A stretch of DNA of 38,257 bases, taken from NCBI RefSeq assembly GCF_000615805.1, contig NZ_BAMJ01000025.1:1-38257 (forward strand). Direction: 5' to 3'. The stretch is from Latilactobacillus fuchuensis DSM 14340 = JCM 11249. Its GTDB lineage: Bacteria > Bacillota > Bacilli > Lactobacillales > Lactobacillaceae. Position numbers and translations under genes: made by a program. Below are positions 8,822 to 17,185 of this stretch, one piece after another; within the stretch, counting starts at the first letter, position 1, and each line of letters begins with the position of its first letter. Under the pieces are notes generated by a model, which searched no databases, was not told where the DNA came from, and saw only the letters and a program-made list of their open reading frames with translations.

Positions 8822-9709
8822 TTGATTTCAATTATTGCATCCGACATGGATGGCACCCTATTAAATGATAAAATGCAAATTTCTGACGGCAATTTAACCG
8901 CAATTAAGGCCGCTCAAACGGCCAATATCGAATTCGTGATTGCCACTGGTCGTAGTCGCCACGAAGTCCTACCTTTATTAACCGGACTCGAACAAATCCC
9001 GGCCATGATTACCATGAATGGTGCCCAAGTTTTCAATCAAGCTGGCGAATCAGTTTTCGACGTTGCCATCGATAAAGATACCGTCCGCACCTTAATTGAT
9101 TATTTACACGCCCACGGTATTTATTTTGAATTAGCGACTAATCAGGGCAATTATTCTGATAGTAAAGTCCACCACATTCAAAACGTCGCTGATTTATTAG
9201 TCAACCTGAATCCCGACACGAGCTACAAAATTGCCGTGGCGCTTTCCGCTTCACGACTTGAGTTGATGAATATTAATTACGTAACGGATGGTTATACCAA
9301 ATTATTAACTGATCCTGACATTAAAATCTATAAGCTGATTGCCTTTAGTAACGCGACAACGCCCGACTTAACCCCCGTTAAAGAACTTTGTGATCAACAG
9401 AGCCAGCTAATTGTCACCTCTTCTTCAAGCAACAACATCGAAATTAACCACGTTGATGCGCAAAAAGGGATTGCCTTAGCCGCTTATGCTGACAGTCAAA
9501 ACGTGCCCATCGAAGCCACAATGTCAATTGGTGATAACTTAAATGATTTTTCGATGATTAAAGTTGCTGGGATTGGGGTTGCGATGGCCAATGCCGTGCC
9601 GACGATTAAAGGGATTGCCAACTATCAAACCAATGCCAACGTCTTAGATGGGGTTGCGCGCGCCATCCATCACGCTCAGGATATCAATCAACAAGCTGAA
9701 AAGATGTGA
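8822..9709 (+). CDS. Cof-type HAD-IIB phosphatase
   Basis: A haloacid-dehalogenase phosphatase of the Cof/YwpJ class acting on small sugar phosphates, flavin nucleotides or similar. Motif I is DMDGTLLND at the N-terminus with the nucleophilic and acid Asp. Motif II is the Thr in FVIATGRS. Motif III/IV is the Lys of DAQKGIAL with GDNLNDFSMI near the C-terminus. The insertion between motifs II and III is the type-IIB cap. The longest frame starts at ATG 8801, but GGAGGA falls inside it; the TTG at 8822 gives MISIIASDMDG, 295 residues, as in homologues. Specificity within the family cannot be told. It runs directly into the LURP-one-related gene. Confidence 0.9.
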   Translation: MISIIASDMDGTLLNDKMQISDGNLTAIKAAQTANIEFVIATGRSRHEVLPLLTGLEQIPAMITMNGAQVFNQAGESVFDVAIDKDTVRTLIDYLHAHGIYFELATNQGNYSDSKVHHIQNVADLLVNLNPDTSYKIAVALSASRLELMNINYVTDGYTKLLTDPDIKIYKLIAFSNATTPDLTPVKELCDQQSQLIVTSSSSNNIEINHVDAQKGIALAAYADSQNVPIEATMSIGDNLNDFSMIKVAGIGVAMANAVPTIKGIANYQTNANVLDGVARAIHHAQDINQQAEKM

Positions 9710-9713
9710 TTAG

Positions 9714-10231
9714 ATGCCAACGTTATACATTCAAAAAACGGCTAACGCTTTACGGGGCGTCTCGACAGTTGTCGACGACCACCAAAAGCCACTGTATATT
9801 TTAGATGGTAAACACGGCTTACGCAAGATAGTTTTGTGTTATACACCCTCTCCGGTGATGTGTTAGGCGAGATTAAACAAATGTCGCTAGGCCTTTCACC
9901 TAGCTATCAACTTTTCCAAAATCAAGAACCAATCGCTGATCTCAAAAAAATCTGGGGCGTTTGGCACGAATTCGTGTATGTCACCCACTTTAATTGGTTA
10001 ATTATCGGTGATTTAACCCAGAATCAATACCGAATTGTCTACCACACCCAAACCATTATGCAAGTTAAGCCGGTCATGATCAGTACCGGAACGGCTTTCC
10101 AACTGACAATCAGTGATGATGCTGATCTGATTCCATGCATCTTGATTGCGGCGGTGCTCAACCGGTGGGCTTACAGCCAACCGAAAGCCTTCTTGCGCAA
10201 AGTTGGTTTAACTCTGCGTCCTAACAGCTAA
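9714..10231 (+). pseudogene. LURP-one-related (YxjI-like) protein, one-base frameshift
   Basis: A small protein of the LURP-one-related/tubby-like barrel family (YxjI in Bacillus); its biochemical role is not established. The frame starts at ATG 9714, four nt after the HAD stop, with MPTLYIQKTANAL. It breaks near 9825-9828: the upstream frame reads RKIVLCYTPSPVMC and stops, while the downstream frame reads DSFVLYTLSGDVLGEI. One extra A (CGCAAGAT to CGCAAAGAT) gives RKDSFVLYTL and a 172-residue protein of normal size. The family assignment rests on the pattern GEIKQ...YQLF....PIADLKK and the later HTQTIMQV strand. Confidence 0.72.
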
Positions 10232-10274
10232 AAAAAAGCGACAATTTTCCGAATTGGAAAATCGTCGCTTTTTT
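10232..10274. terminator. Bidirectional terminator
   Basis: An A-rich run, then GCGAC and ATTTTCC arms with a GAATT loop and their complement, then six T. It ends the HAD-LURP unit on + and would also stop minus-strand transcripts that read through the repeat cluster at 10285-10566. Confidence 0.88.
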
Positions 10275-10284
10275 GGTGTTAGAT

Positions 10285-10315
10285 ACTCAGAAGTTAACCG
10301 CAACTCACTGCACTT
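10285..10315 (-). repeat. Truncated remnant of the structured repeat
   Basis: On the minus strand AAGTGCAGTGAGTTGCGG and then CTTCTGAG resemble the first third of copy 3 (AAGTGCTGAACTCACGG and CTTCTGAG). The pairing right half is missing. It lies between the bidirectional terminator and copy 2. Confidence 0.5.
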
Positions 10316-10322
10316 CTTTGAT

Positions 10323-10441
10323 AACGTGCTTATCGAACAGCCTTTTCCGGTTAACGACAGGATTCAAATTATGGTTAAACCCAACCATAATTCGTATCCT
10401 TAGGTTAATCCTCAAAGTCTAACCCGTTCGAGTCAGCACTT
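10323..10441 (-). repeat. Structured ~120-nt repeat, copy 2
   Basis: Minus-strand ends are AAGTGCTGACTC and AAGCACGTTA. The second stem is TCGAAC with GTTCGA. The middle motifs AGACTTTGAGGATTAACC and GTTAACCGGAAAAGGCT are identical to copy 1. The apical hairpin (AATTATGGTT with AACCATAATT, capped outside by GGAT/ATCC) shares only architecture with copy 1. Copy 3 follows after 7 nt. Confidence 0.78.
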
Positions 10442-10448
10442 CCATTTT

Positions 10449-10566
10449 AACGTGCTTGCACTCACAGCTTCCTGTGCTTAGCTACGTTTCGCAAACAAAG
10501 TCCATAACCCGGACTTCATTCACGAAACTAGGCTAATGCTCAGAAGCTACCGTGAGTTCAGCACTT
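10449..10566 (-). repeat. Structured ~120-nt repeat, copy 3 (divergent)
   Basis: The minus strand begins AAGTGCTGAACTCACGG directly at the stop codon of the acetyltransferase gene (gap 0) and ends AAGCACGTTA. Pairs read from the ends inward are GTGCT/AGCAC, ACTCAC/GTGAGT, AGCTTC/GAAGCT, TTAGC/GCTAA, GTTTCG/CGAAAC and AAGTCC/GGACTT. The middle helices differ from copies 1 and 2 in sequence but stay paired. Together with the remnant and copy 2 it fills the 335-nt gap between the two converging genes; I see no ORF there. Confidence 0.75.
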
Positions 10567-11130
10567 CTAAATTTCTTTAATCATATGTTCATATCGATGA
10601 TCACCGATCATTAGTTCATCGGTTTTGTTAAAACCCATTCGTTCGTATAATTTTTTGGCGCCTGGATTTTCTAAATCAACACTCAAACTCATTAAGCTTT
10701 CACCTTGCGCTTTTAAATAGTCAGGTAATGCTTTCAAAAGTGCCGTTCCGACCCCTCTACCTTGGGCCATTTCACTGACGGCTAGCGTATCCAGATACCA
10801 TTCACCGACTTGCACTTCCTTATCCGTAAAAAAGCGCGTCGAGGTTGGCAACCCGATTTGTGGGAATAACGGTGCTAAAACATCATCAATCGTGGCTTCC
10901 TTAGCCTCTGGGAAACCAACTGCAATCCCTAATATTTGACCTGCTTCTTCATAAACCAGCGTATTGGCATAACTATACCGATATTCTGGCATCTCAAAAG
11001 CTTGTTTTAATATTTTAAAAAGATTTTCAATTGGAATTTCCTGAAAGAGCGGCATTTCCATTTCTTCAAATACGATATTAATAATCGGTAATACACTTTT
11101 GGCATCAGCAACTGTTGCTTGTCGAATCAT
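10567..11130 (-). CDS. GNAT-family N-acetyltransferase
   Basis: A 187-residue GNAT enzyme. The acetyl-CoA signature is LAVSEMAQGRGVGTALLKAL (V/I-x-x-x-x-Q-x-x-G-x-G/A form), followed by LSVDLENPGAKKLYERMGF of motif B. The N-terminus MIRQATVADAKSVLPI is the usual first strand and helix. The ATG has AAGGAGGACT about 9 nt upstream. It appears monocistronic, its stop codon directly abutting repeat copy 3. Substrate unknown; protein or small-molecule amines are both possible. Confidence 0.85.
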   Translation of the reverse strand: MIRQATVADAKSVLPIINIVFEEMEMPLFQEIPIENLFKILKQAFEMPEYRYSYANTLVYEEAGQILGIAVGFPEAKEATIDDVLAPLFPQIGLPTSTRFFTDKEVQVGEWYLDTLAVSEMAQGRGVGTALLKALPDYLKAQGESLMSLSVDLENPGAKKLYERMGFNKTDELMIGDHRYEHMIKEI

Positions 11131-11188
11131 CTAAAAAGTCCTCCTTAGTCAATAGATTCAGTCTAGCGAGAAACACGTGATTCGTCAA

Positions 11189-11860
11189 CTATTCTAAAGC
11201 TAACCGATAATCATTCATCTTTTTAGCGAACAATTCACCATTAGTGGGTGGCGTGTAGGTCAACGCATTCGCACCGGCCGCAATCGTCGCTAACATATCA
11301 GCTTCTTGTTTACCCGCCGTTGCCATAATTGGAATGGTCGGATAATCTTGACGAATTTGCCGGACAATCGCCGGCGTCTTAGCCGCCCCACTGACGTTTA
11401 AAATCGACACACCCGCGGCAATTTGACTTGTATAGTCTTGTTGCGCTGAAACAACTGTCCCCACAATCGGCACATCAACCACGGCGTTAATCCGCTGAAT
11501 CGTTTCAATTGAAGTGGGCGCGTTAACGACGACACCGATAGATCCCGCGGCTTCGGCCAATAATCCCATATAGGCCGAGCGCTGGCCGCCCGTCAAGCCA
11601 CCACCAATGCCGTTAAAAACTGGAATATTGGCGACACTACTGATTGCATTCATGACGGCCGGATGTGGTGTAAACGGATAAACCGCCAAGACTGCATCCG
11701 CGTTCGTGTTATTGACAATCGCCACATCGGTTGTAAAAATAATCGTCTTAATTTTTTTGCCTAATATTTTTAAACCACCAACTTGCCGAGCAATCGCCGG
11801 CGGGCCAATCACACTTGTTTTGAGTGGCGTGTAAATTTCAGGAATAAAGGGTTCAGTCAT
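11189..11860 (-). CDS. TIM-barrel protein of unknown function
   Basis: A 223-residue soluble protein with the alternating strand-helix pattern of a (beta/alpha)8 barrel: KTIIFTTDVAIVNN, ADAVLAVYPF, IPVFNGIGGGLTGGQ, GSIGVVVNAPTS, VPIVGTVVSAQQ, GVSILNVSGAAKT, IPIMATAGKQEADM and GANALTYTPPT. The glycine-rich loop GIGGGLTGG and the late VSGAAKTP and ATAGK segments resemble phosphate-binding loops of aldolase-type barrels. I do not recognise the enzyme. It starts 12 nt after the MocR-type regulator with GGAGGT before the ATG, so the two are probably co-transcribed. This suggests, by context only, a link to pyridoxine or amino-acid metabolism. Confidence 0.65.
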   Translation of the reverse strand: MTEPFIPEIYTPLKTSVIGPPAIARQVGGLKILGKKIKTIIFTTDVAIVNNTNADAVLAVYPFTPHPAVMNAISSVANIPVFNGIGGGLTGGQRSAYMGLLAEAAGSIGVVVNAPTSIETIQRINAVVDVPIVGTVVSAQQDYTSQIAAGVSILNVSGAAKTPAIVRQIRQDYPTIPIMATAGKQEADMLATIAAGANALTYTPPTNGELFAKKMNDYRLALE

Positions 11861-11872
11861 CAGTCTACCTCC

Positions 11873-13278
11873 TTAAATGTCAAAAATGAGTCGTAGTCGT
11901 TCTACTAATTGGGTTAAAGCCACGTGATCTAACCGCGCAAAATTTAACCTAAAGGTCCCAATTGAACTGCCAAATAATATCCCCGGCGCCACCATCACCC
12001 GTTCATTAATAAAGTCGGTTAGCGGACGCGGGTGTTCACCATATTGGACCCACAAATAATAACCCCCACGCGGTTGTTCAATTTGCCATTCAGGAAAAGC
12101 CGTTGTTAATGCCTCATAAGTCGCCTGCGCACGAGCTTTTAGTAGTCGCGTCAACCGCTGCAATTGGCTCTTAAATTGTGGCTCAGCCATCGCTAAGGTC
12201 ACCATTTGTTGGGCCATAATACTTGGCACAACGTCCATTTCAGCTTGGATTTGCGCTAACTGTTGGATGACTTGCGGGGTGGCCGCTAACCAACCAATCC
12301 GCGTGCTACTGCCCATAATTTTAGACAACGAACTAATGTAAATCACATTTTCCGGATCTAGTTCTTTTAATGTGGGTAATGGGCGCTGTTCAAAATGCAA
12401 CCAGCCGAAGACATCATCTTCAACGATTGGAATTTGATATTGCTGACAAAGTGCTAGCAATGCTTGCCGCCGCTTTAGACCCATCACTTGGCCAGTTGGA
12501 TTTTGATAATTTGGGTTTAGAATCACTAATTTAAGTCGGTGTTGTTTAATCAACCGTTCTAATTCGGCCGGTAACATCCCCTCAGCGTCACACGGGGCTG
12601 AATAGGTTCGAACACCCGCAACTTCAAAAATCGCCGCGTCATAGAAGAATGAAGCTGTTCAATCGCCACCGCCTCTCCGGGGATCAGTAAACCTTGCAAC
12701 ACTAATAATAACGATTGTTGCGCACCAGCGGTAATCAACAATTGCGACACCGTTAGCGTTGATGAATAATGTTGTTGGACGGCCGCTAATAGCGGTTGAT
12801 AACCATTAGGTCTTTCCAATTCTTGCGCTTTGACAAAATCGGTCCACCTTAACGCTGGTAATTGAAAAGCTGGGACTAATTCCGTTGGTAAATCGCTCGA
12901 GAAACCATCAATCAAACCGGCCGGTGCTTGTTGGATCAGCGCCTGGTATTGTTGACGAATACGCTGGCCTTTCGGTCGGCGTTGCGTCGTTAAATAAGTA
13001 TGCCAATTAACCCGTTTATGGGTCATTTGCGTTAATGCCGCTTGGCTGATGTAAGTGCCCCGCCCCACCTGGCGTTCCAAAAAGCCAGCACTCGCCAATT
13101 CATCAAACGCGCGCGCGACAGTCGAGCGATTAAGCCCCAACTGAATCGCTAATTGGCGTTCAGCTGGTAGTTGTTCCCCAGCTAGCAACAAACCTTGTTG
13201 AATCAACGCTTCAATTAACCGTTGCAAGGCACGATATTTGGGCTTTTCATTTAAAGGATAACGGGTCCAATCAATCAT
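11873..13278 (-). pseudogene. MocR/GntR-type regulator (PdxR-like), one-base frameshift
   Basis: The N-terminal ~70 residues are a GntR winged helix (LPAERQLAIQLGLNRSTVARAFDEL). The rest is an aminotransferase-fold PLP domain with the NPNYQNPTGQV and the PLP-lysine region YISSLSKIMGSSTRIGW. The frame breaks near 12643-12651: the upstream frame goes from EQLHSS into MTRRFLKL and stops at 12559, while the other frame gives FYDAAIFEVAGVRTYSAP. One added base restores HSFYDAAIFEVAG and a 468-residue protein, the normal MocR size. It is divergent from pdxK and an ECF S component, so a PdxR-like role in vitamin B6 salvage is likely but inferred. A sequencing deletion is the likeliest cause of the break. 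Confidence 0.85.
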
Positions 13279-13324
13279 TTAATCACCTCTAATCCTAGTG
13301 TATAAATTGGTTGGTAAAAAAACA

Positions 13325-13369
13325 AGCCAATTGGCTGTTTTAATTCATTTTAGTTGGCGTTAAACTAAA
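13325..13369. promoter_or_regulatory. Candidate operator(s) of the MocR regulator
   Basis: The 117-nt spacer between the regulator and pdxK holds a perfect 12-bp palindrome AGCCAATTGGCT (13325-13336, extendable with one mismatch pair) and a second inverted repeat TTTAGTT-7 nt-AACTAAA (13349-13369). Both lie where a PdxR-type protein would bind between divergent promoters. No promoter hexamers are clear enough to place. Confidence 0.4.
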
Positions 13370-13395
13370 TCTATTCAACTACTAGGAGGGATTCG

Positions 13396-14202
13396 ATGAC
13401 CAACATCTTAACGATTGCCGGCTCTGACACTTTAGCTGGCGGGGGGCTCCAGGCCGATTTAAAAACGTTTGAAGCCCTCGGGACCTTTGGTTTAAGTGTT
13501 GTCACTTGTTTAGCAACGGTTCAAGCTAACCGACAATTCACAATTGATAACATCGCGAGTGAAACCGTCTTAACCCAACTCGATGCCGTCTTAGCCCACG
13601 TCCCAATCACCTATGTCAAAATTGGCTTGATTAATGATGTGGCGACGCTCAAACTGATTATTGCGCGCTTAGCTACTGAACCGCAACTACAATTAATCAT
13701 CGATCCGGTACTGGCTTTTAAGGAAGGCACCTTAACGCCTTCACAATCCTATTTAGAAATCCTCAAAACACAACTACTCCCGCGCGCGCTTGTCGTAACC
13801 CCCAATTTAATTGAGGCCTGTCAATTAAGTGGGCTTTCCCAAATTACAAACCGTACTGAATTAGAACAGGCGGCCACCATTATTCGTTCACTCGGTCCTC
13901 AAAATGTTGTGATTAAAGGCGGCCAACGGTTACCTGGTCAAACCGCTTTAGATTTACTACAAACATCAACTAGCCAAACCTATTTCGAAGGGCCCCGCTT
14001 AAACACATCAACGGTTGATGGGGCCGGTTGCACCTTTTCCGCAGCGATTACGGCTGAATTGGCACAAGGACAATCGCTTGAAAAGGCCGTTAAAACGGCG
14101 AAAGATTATGTTTATCAATCCTTACAAAACGGGATTGTCTTGCGCCATCAATTGGGCAATGTTTGGCAAGTGAATCATTATCAGAAAAGAGGTTGTGACT
14201 AA
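13396..14202 (+). CDS. pdxK: Pyridoxine / hydroxymethylpyrimidine kinase PdxK (ThiD-like)
   Basis: A 268-residue ribokinase-fold kinase that phosphorylates pyridoxal or pyridoxine (and possibly HMP). The start MTNILTIAGSDTLAGGGLQADL is the ThiD/PdxK signature, followed by VKIGLIN, IIDPVL, VTPNLIEA, VVIKGGQ and the catalytic DGAGCTFSAAI with the anion-hole glycine and the Asp base. GAGG before the ATG fits. The stop overlaps the next start by one nt (TAATG), so the ECF S component is coupled. The adjacent PdxR-like regulator and ECF gene favour B6 salvage over thiamine synthesis; no other thiamine gene is visible. Confidence 0.88.
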   Translation: MTNILTIAGSDTLAGGGLQADLKTFEALGTFGLSVVTCLATVQANRQFTIDNIASETVLTQLDAVLAHVPITYVKIGLINDVATLKLIIARLATEPQLQLIIDPVLAFKEGTLTPSQSYLEILKTQLLPRALVVTPNLIEACQLSGLSQITNRTELEQAATIIRSLGPQNVVIKGGQRLPGQTALDLLQTSTSQTYFEGPRLNTSTVDGAGCTFSAAITAELAQGQSLEKAVKTAKDYVYQSLQNGIVLRHQLGNVWQVNHYQKRGCD

Positions 14203-14702
14203 TGGTATTTAAACCACGACAGATTACTTTAATCGCGATGCTGACCGCCTTGACGGTCGCCTTATCATTACTGTTCATCATTCCCATTCCCGCCACCAAA
14301 GGGTTTGTCACGCTCTGTGAAGTCGGTATCTACACGACCGCCATCCTATTAAAAAATCCCGGTGGTTTAGCGGTCGGCGCCCTCAGCGGCCTATTGATTG
14401 ATATCCTCTCCGGTTATCCAGAATGGTGTCTCTTTTCATTAGTGATTCACGGCACTCAAGGCTTTGTTGTCGGTTATTTAACCAAACGACACAACAAACC
14501 AATCGCTATTTTACAAGCCTTACTGTGTGGCAGCCTCGTCATGTTGGTTGGCTATTTCCTAGCAACCAGTTGGTTATTTGGTTGGACCGCCGGATGGGCC
14601 TCACTAATTGGTAATCTCGTTCAAAACGGGTTCGGAATCGCGGTCACCATTCCGTTAACCGCTAGTCTGTACAAAGCGCGACCACAATTATTTAATTCTT
14701 AG
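14202..14702 (+). CDS. ECF transporter S component, probably for vitamin B6 or HMP
   Basis: A 166-residue integral membrane protein with about six hydrophobic segments, the size and shape of energy-coupling-factor S components. It starts MVFKPRQITLIAMLTALTVAL (basic N-terminus before helix 1), has KGFVTLCEVGIYTTA and the GALSGLLIDILSGYPEW loop that is common in the HmpT/PdxU-like group. It overlaps pdxK by one nt and precedes ywlG by 10 nt. With a pyridoxine kinase and a MocR regulator beside it, import of a B6 vitamer is the best inference; the shared EcfAAT module must be elsewhere. Confidence 0.8.
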   Translation: MVFKPRQITLIAMLTALTVALSLLFIIPIPATKGFVTLCEVGIYTTAILLKNPGGLAVGALSGLLIDILSGYPEWCLFSLVIHGTQGFVVGYLTKRHNKPIAILQALLCGSLVMLVGYFLATSWLFGWTAGWASLIGNLVQNGFGIAVTIPLTASLYKARPQLFNS

Positions 14703-14712
14703 GAGTGTTTAG

Positions 14713-15276
14713 ATGTCAACTCAATTAACGCAAATCAAAACCGATTTAACAAGTATCACGCTTGATGTTTTAGAAGCCGCTCACCTGCAAGCCGGCGACC
14801 TTTTCGTCTTAGGGTGTTCAACCAGTGAAGTCGTCGGCGGTCAGATTGGCCAATCATCGAGCCAAGAAACGGGTGCGGTCATTATCGAAACCTTATTAGC
14901 TATTTTAAAACCACGGCAAATTCAATTGGCCGTTCAAGGCTGTGAACATATCAACCGCAGCTTAGTCGTCGAAAAGACGGTCGCCCAACAACGCCAATTC
15001 GAAATCGTTTCGGTCGTCCCAGCGATGCACGCTGGTGGGGCCTGTTCCGTTGCCGCTTTCGATCAATTCGAACAACCAGTTGAGGTTGAACATATTGTGG
15101 CTCAAGCCGGCATTGATATTGGCGATACCGCAATCGGGATGCACGTTAAATTCGTCCAAGTCCCGGTCCGTCCGACACTACAAACATTGGGCGCCGCTCA
15201 CGTGACCGCACTTCGTTCCCGGCCTAAATACGTCGGTGGTCCCCGTGCAACTTACGATACAGATCAAATGGTTTAA
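14713..15276 (+). CDS. YwlG-like protein (DUF436/TIGR01440)
   Basis: A 187-residue cytosolic protein of the conserved DUF436 family (YwlG of Bacillus). Recognisable pieces are [14 protein letters not shown] at the first strand, the [13 protein letters not shown] block and [16 protein letters not shown], ending [19 protein letters not shown] and KYVGGPRA. The conserved Cys and His residues in these blocks suggest a catalytic or metal-binding site, but no reaction is established for the family. AGGAG before the ATG. It closes the pdxK-ECF-ywlG unit and converges on glmS across a long shared terminator. Confidence 0.82.
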   Translation: MSTQLTQIKTDLTSITLDVLEAAHLQAGDLFVLGCSTSEVVGGQIGQSSSQETGAVIIETLLAILKPRQIQLAVQGCEHINRSLVVEKTVAQQRQFEIVSVVPAMHAGGACSVAAFDQFEQPVEVEHIVAQAGIDIGDTAIGMHVKFVQVPVRPTLQTLGAAHVTALRSRPKYVGGPRATYDTDQMV

Positions 15277-15286
15277 ACCCATTCAT

Positions 15287-15343
15287 AAGCCACAATAAAA
15301 ACCCGCCTAATCAGCTGATTAAGCGGGTTTTATTGTGGCTTTT
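15287..15343. terminator. Bidirectional terminator between ywlG and glmS
   Basis: AAGCCACAATAAAA-CCCGC arms pair with GCGGGTTTTATTGTGGCTT over a loop that itself contains TAATCAGCTGATTA. This long stem has T- and A-rich edges both ways, fitting the end of two converging genes. Confidence 0.92.
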
Positions 15344-15348
15344 AATAA

Positions 15349-17163
15349 TTATTCAACCGTCACACTCTTAGCGAGATTCCGGGGTTGATCGACATCTAAT
15401 CCGCGTTGTAAGCTCGCATAATAAGCGATTAATTGTGCTGGCACAACGCCAACTAGCGCCGTTAACAACGGATTGACTTGTGGTAAAACAATCTGATCAG
15501 TTGGTTGTGCGAAAGCGTCACTGACAATCGTGAACGTTTGCGCCCCCCGAGCCGTGACTTCTTGGAGATTACCCCGAGTATGGTCAATGGTCGATTGATC
15601 CATTAAGAAGGCCAACACCGGTGTGCCATCTTCAATCAAAGCAATCGTGCCGTGTTTTAATTCGCCAGCCGCAAAACCTTCCGCTTGAATGTACGAAATT
15701 TCTTTGAGTTTCAAGGCAGCCTCTAAACTCAACGCATAGTCCGTGCCCCGTCCGATATAAAACGCGTTACGCGTCGTGGCTAAATAGTGTTTAACCAAGG
15801 CTTCAATTTGATCCTTATCACTTAGGACGGCTTCCATACCGGTTGCGACCAATGCTAATTCATGATTAACGTCAAATTCAAGTGCAACAGCCTGTTCTTG
15901 ATGGCGGCCTAAGGCAACTGCTAAGAATAATTCAACCGCAATTTGAGCGGTGTAAGCTTTAGTTGACGCCACCGCAATTTCAGGACCGGCGTGTAGCAAC
16001 AAGGTATGGTCGGCTTCACGTGAGAGCGTCGACCCTTGGCTGTTGGTAATCGTCAAGCTTGGATAACCCATTTGATTGGTTTGTACCAAGACTTGGCGAC
16101 TATCGGCGGTTTCACCACTTTGCGTTAAAAAGATAAAAAATGGTTTCGCCGATAATAATGGCATATGGTAGCCAAATTCACTGGCAACGTGGACTTCCAC
16201 TGGTTTCTTAGCCAACTTTTCAAACAAGGTCTTCCCGATTAAACCGGCATGGTAACTCGTTCCGGCTGCAACAATGTACAACCGATCCGCTGCTTCTAGC
16301 GCCGTTAATAAATCAGCGTTGATCTTAATCTGACCATCAGCCGTCACGTATTCGTTTAACAACCGACGCATGACAGCGGGTTGTTCATCAACTTCTTTGA
16401 GCATGTAATGAGGATAAGCGCCTTTGCCCGTTTCGCTAGCATCCATTTCAACGTGGTAACTAGCGCGGTGAATAAAGGTGCCGTCTAAATCCTCAATTTG
16501 TAATGAATTCTTTTTTAAAGTGACCATTTCACGGTCATGAATTTCGATAAAATCTTTGGTTTCGTTAAGCATTGCTAGCGCGTCTGAGCAGACAACGTTA
16601 AAACCGTCACCCACGCCGATTAACAATGGTGATTTATTTTTAGCAACGTATAACGTCTCTGGATCATCGCGGTCGACCATGACAAAGGCGTATGACCCTT
16701 CAATCATCGTTAAGGCCTTACGGAACGCTTCTTTGGCTGATAACTGATCATCGTGGGCAATTTTCGCAATCAACTGAACCGCCACTTCCGTATCGGTTTC
16801 ACTCGCAAATTGAACATCAGCTAAGTAAGTCGCACGCAATTCAGCATAGTTCGTTAAAACGCCGTTATGCACTAAATAGAAACGACCGTCAGCTGAAACG
16901 TGGGGATGAGCATTCGCTTGGCTAGCCACACCATGGGTTGCCCAACGCGTATGCCCAACGCCAATGGTCCCTTGCACTTCGGGACCAACTGCCGCTTGTA
17001 AGACACTAATTTTACCGGGTTCTTTGACTAAATAATCTTGACCCGTTTGACTATTGACATAAATGCCAGCCGAATCATAACCCCGGTAGGCTAATTTTTC
17101 TAATCCATTTAATAAAATTTCAGTTGTATTTGATTTCCCAATGACACCAACAATTCCACACAT
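15349..17163 (-). CDS. glmS: Glutamine-fructose-6-phosphate aminotransferase GlmS
   Basis: Makes glucosamine-6-phosphate from fructose-6-phosphate and glutamine, entry to UDP-GlcNAc for peptidoglycan. The N-terminal Ntn domain has the nucleophilic Cys directly after the initiator Met (MCGIVGVIG) and GHTRWATHG. Two SIS domains follow, with GTSYHAGLIGK and SGETADSRQVL, then GRGTDYALSLEAALKLKE and the C-terminal DQPRNLAKSVTVE. At 604 residues it is full length. AGAGGA precedes the ATG. It follows glmM in the same direction but has its own promoter and several TGGTATA sites, so it is probably controlled by a GntR-type amino-sugar regulator rather than by read-through. Confidence 0.97.
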   Translation of the reverse strand: MCGIVGVIGKSNTTEILLNGLEKLAYRGYDSAGIYVNSQTGQDYLVKEPGKISVLQAAVGPEVQGTIGVGHTRWATHGVASQANAHPHVSADGRFYLVHNGVLTNYAELRATYLADVQFASETDTEVAVQLIAKIAHDDQLSAKEAFRKALTMIEGSYAFVMVDRDDPETLYVAKNKSPLLIGVGDGFNVVCSDALAMLNETKDFIEIHDREMVTLKKNSLQIEDLDGTFIHRASYHVEMDASETGKGAYPHYMLKEVDEQPAVMRRLLNEYVTADGQIKINADLLTALEAADRLYIVAAGTSYHAGLIGKTLFEKLAKKPVEVHVASEFGYHMPLLSAKPFFIFLTQSGETADSRQVLVQTNQMGYPSLTITNSQGSTLSREADHTLLLHAGPEIAVASTKAYTAQIAVELFLAVALGRHQEQAVALEFDVNHELALVATGMEAVLSDKDQIEALVKHYLATTRNAFYIGRGTDYALSLEAALKLKEISYIQAEGFAAGELKHGTIALIEDGTPVLAFLMDQSTIDHTRGNLQEVTARGAQTFTIVSDAFAQPTDQIVLPQVNPLLTALVGVVPAQLIAYYASLQRGLDVDQPRNLAKSVTVE

Positions 17164-17185
17164 TATAAAATCCTCTTCTCATCTT

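Noticed and set aside
10285-10566. CRISPR array
   Set aside because: The repeats are ~120 nt, few, hairpin-forming and without regular spacers; no cas genes.
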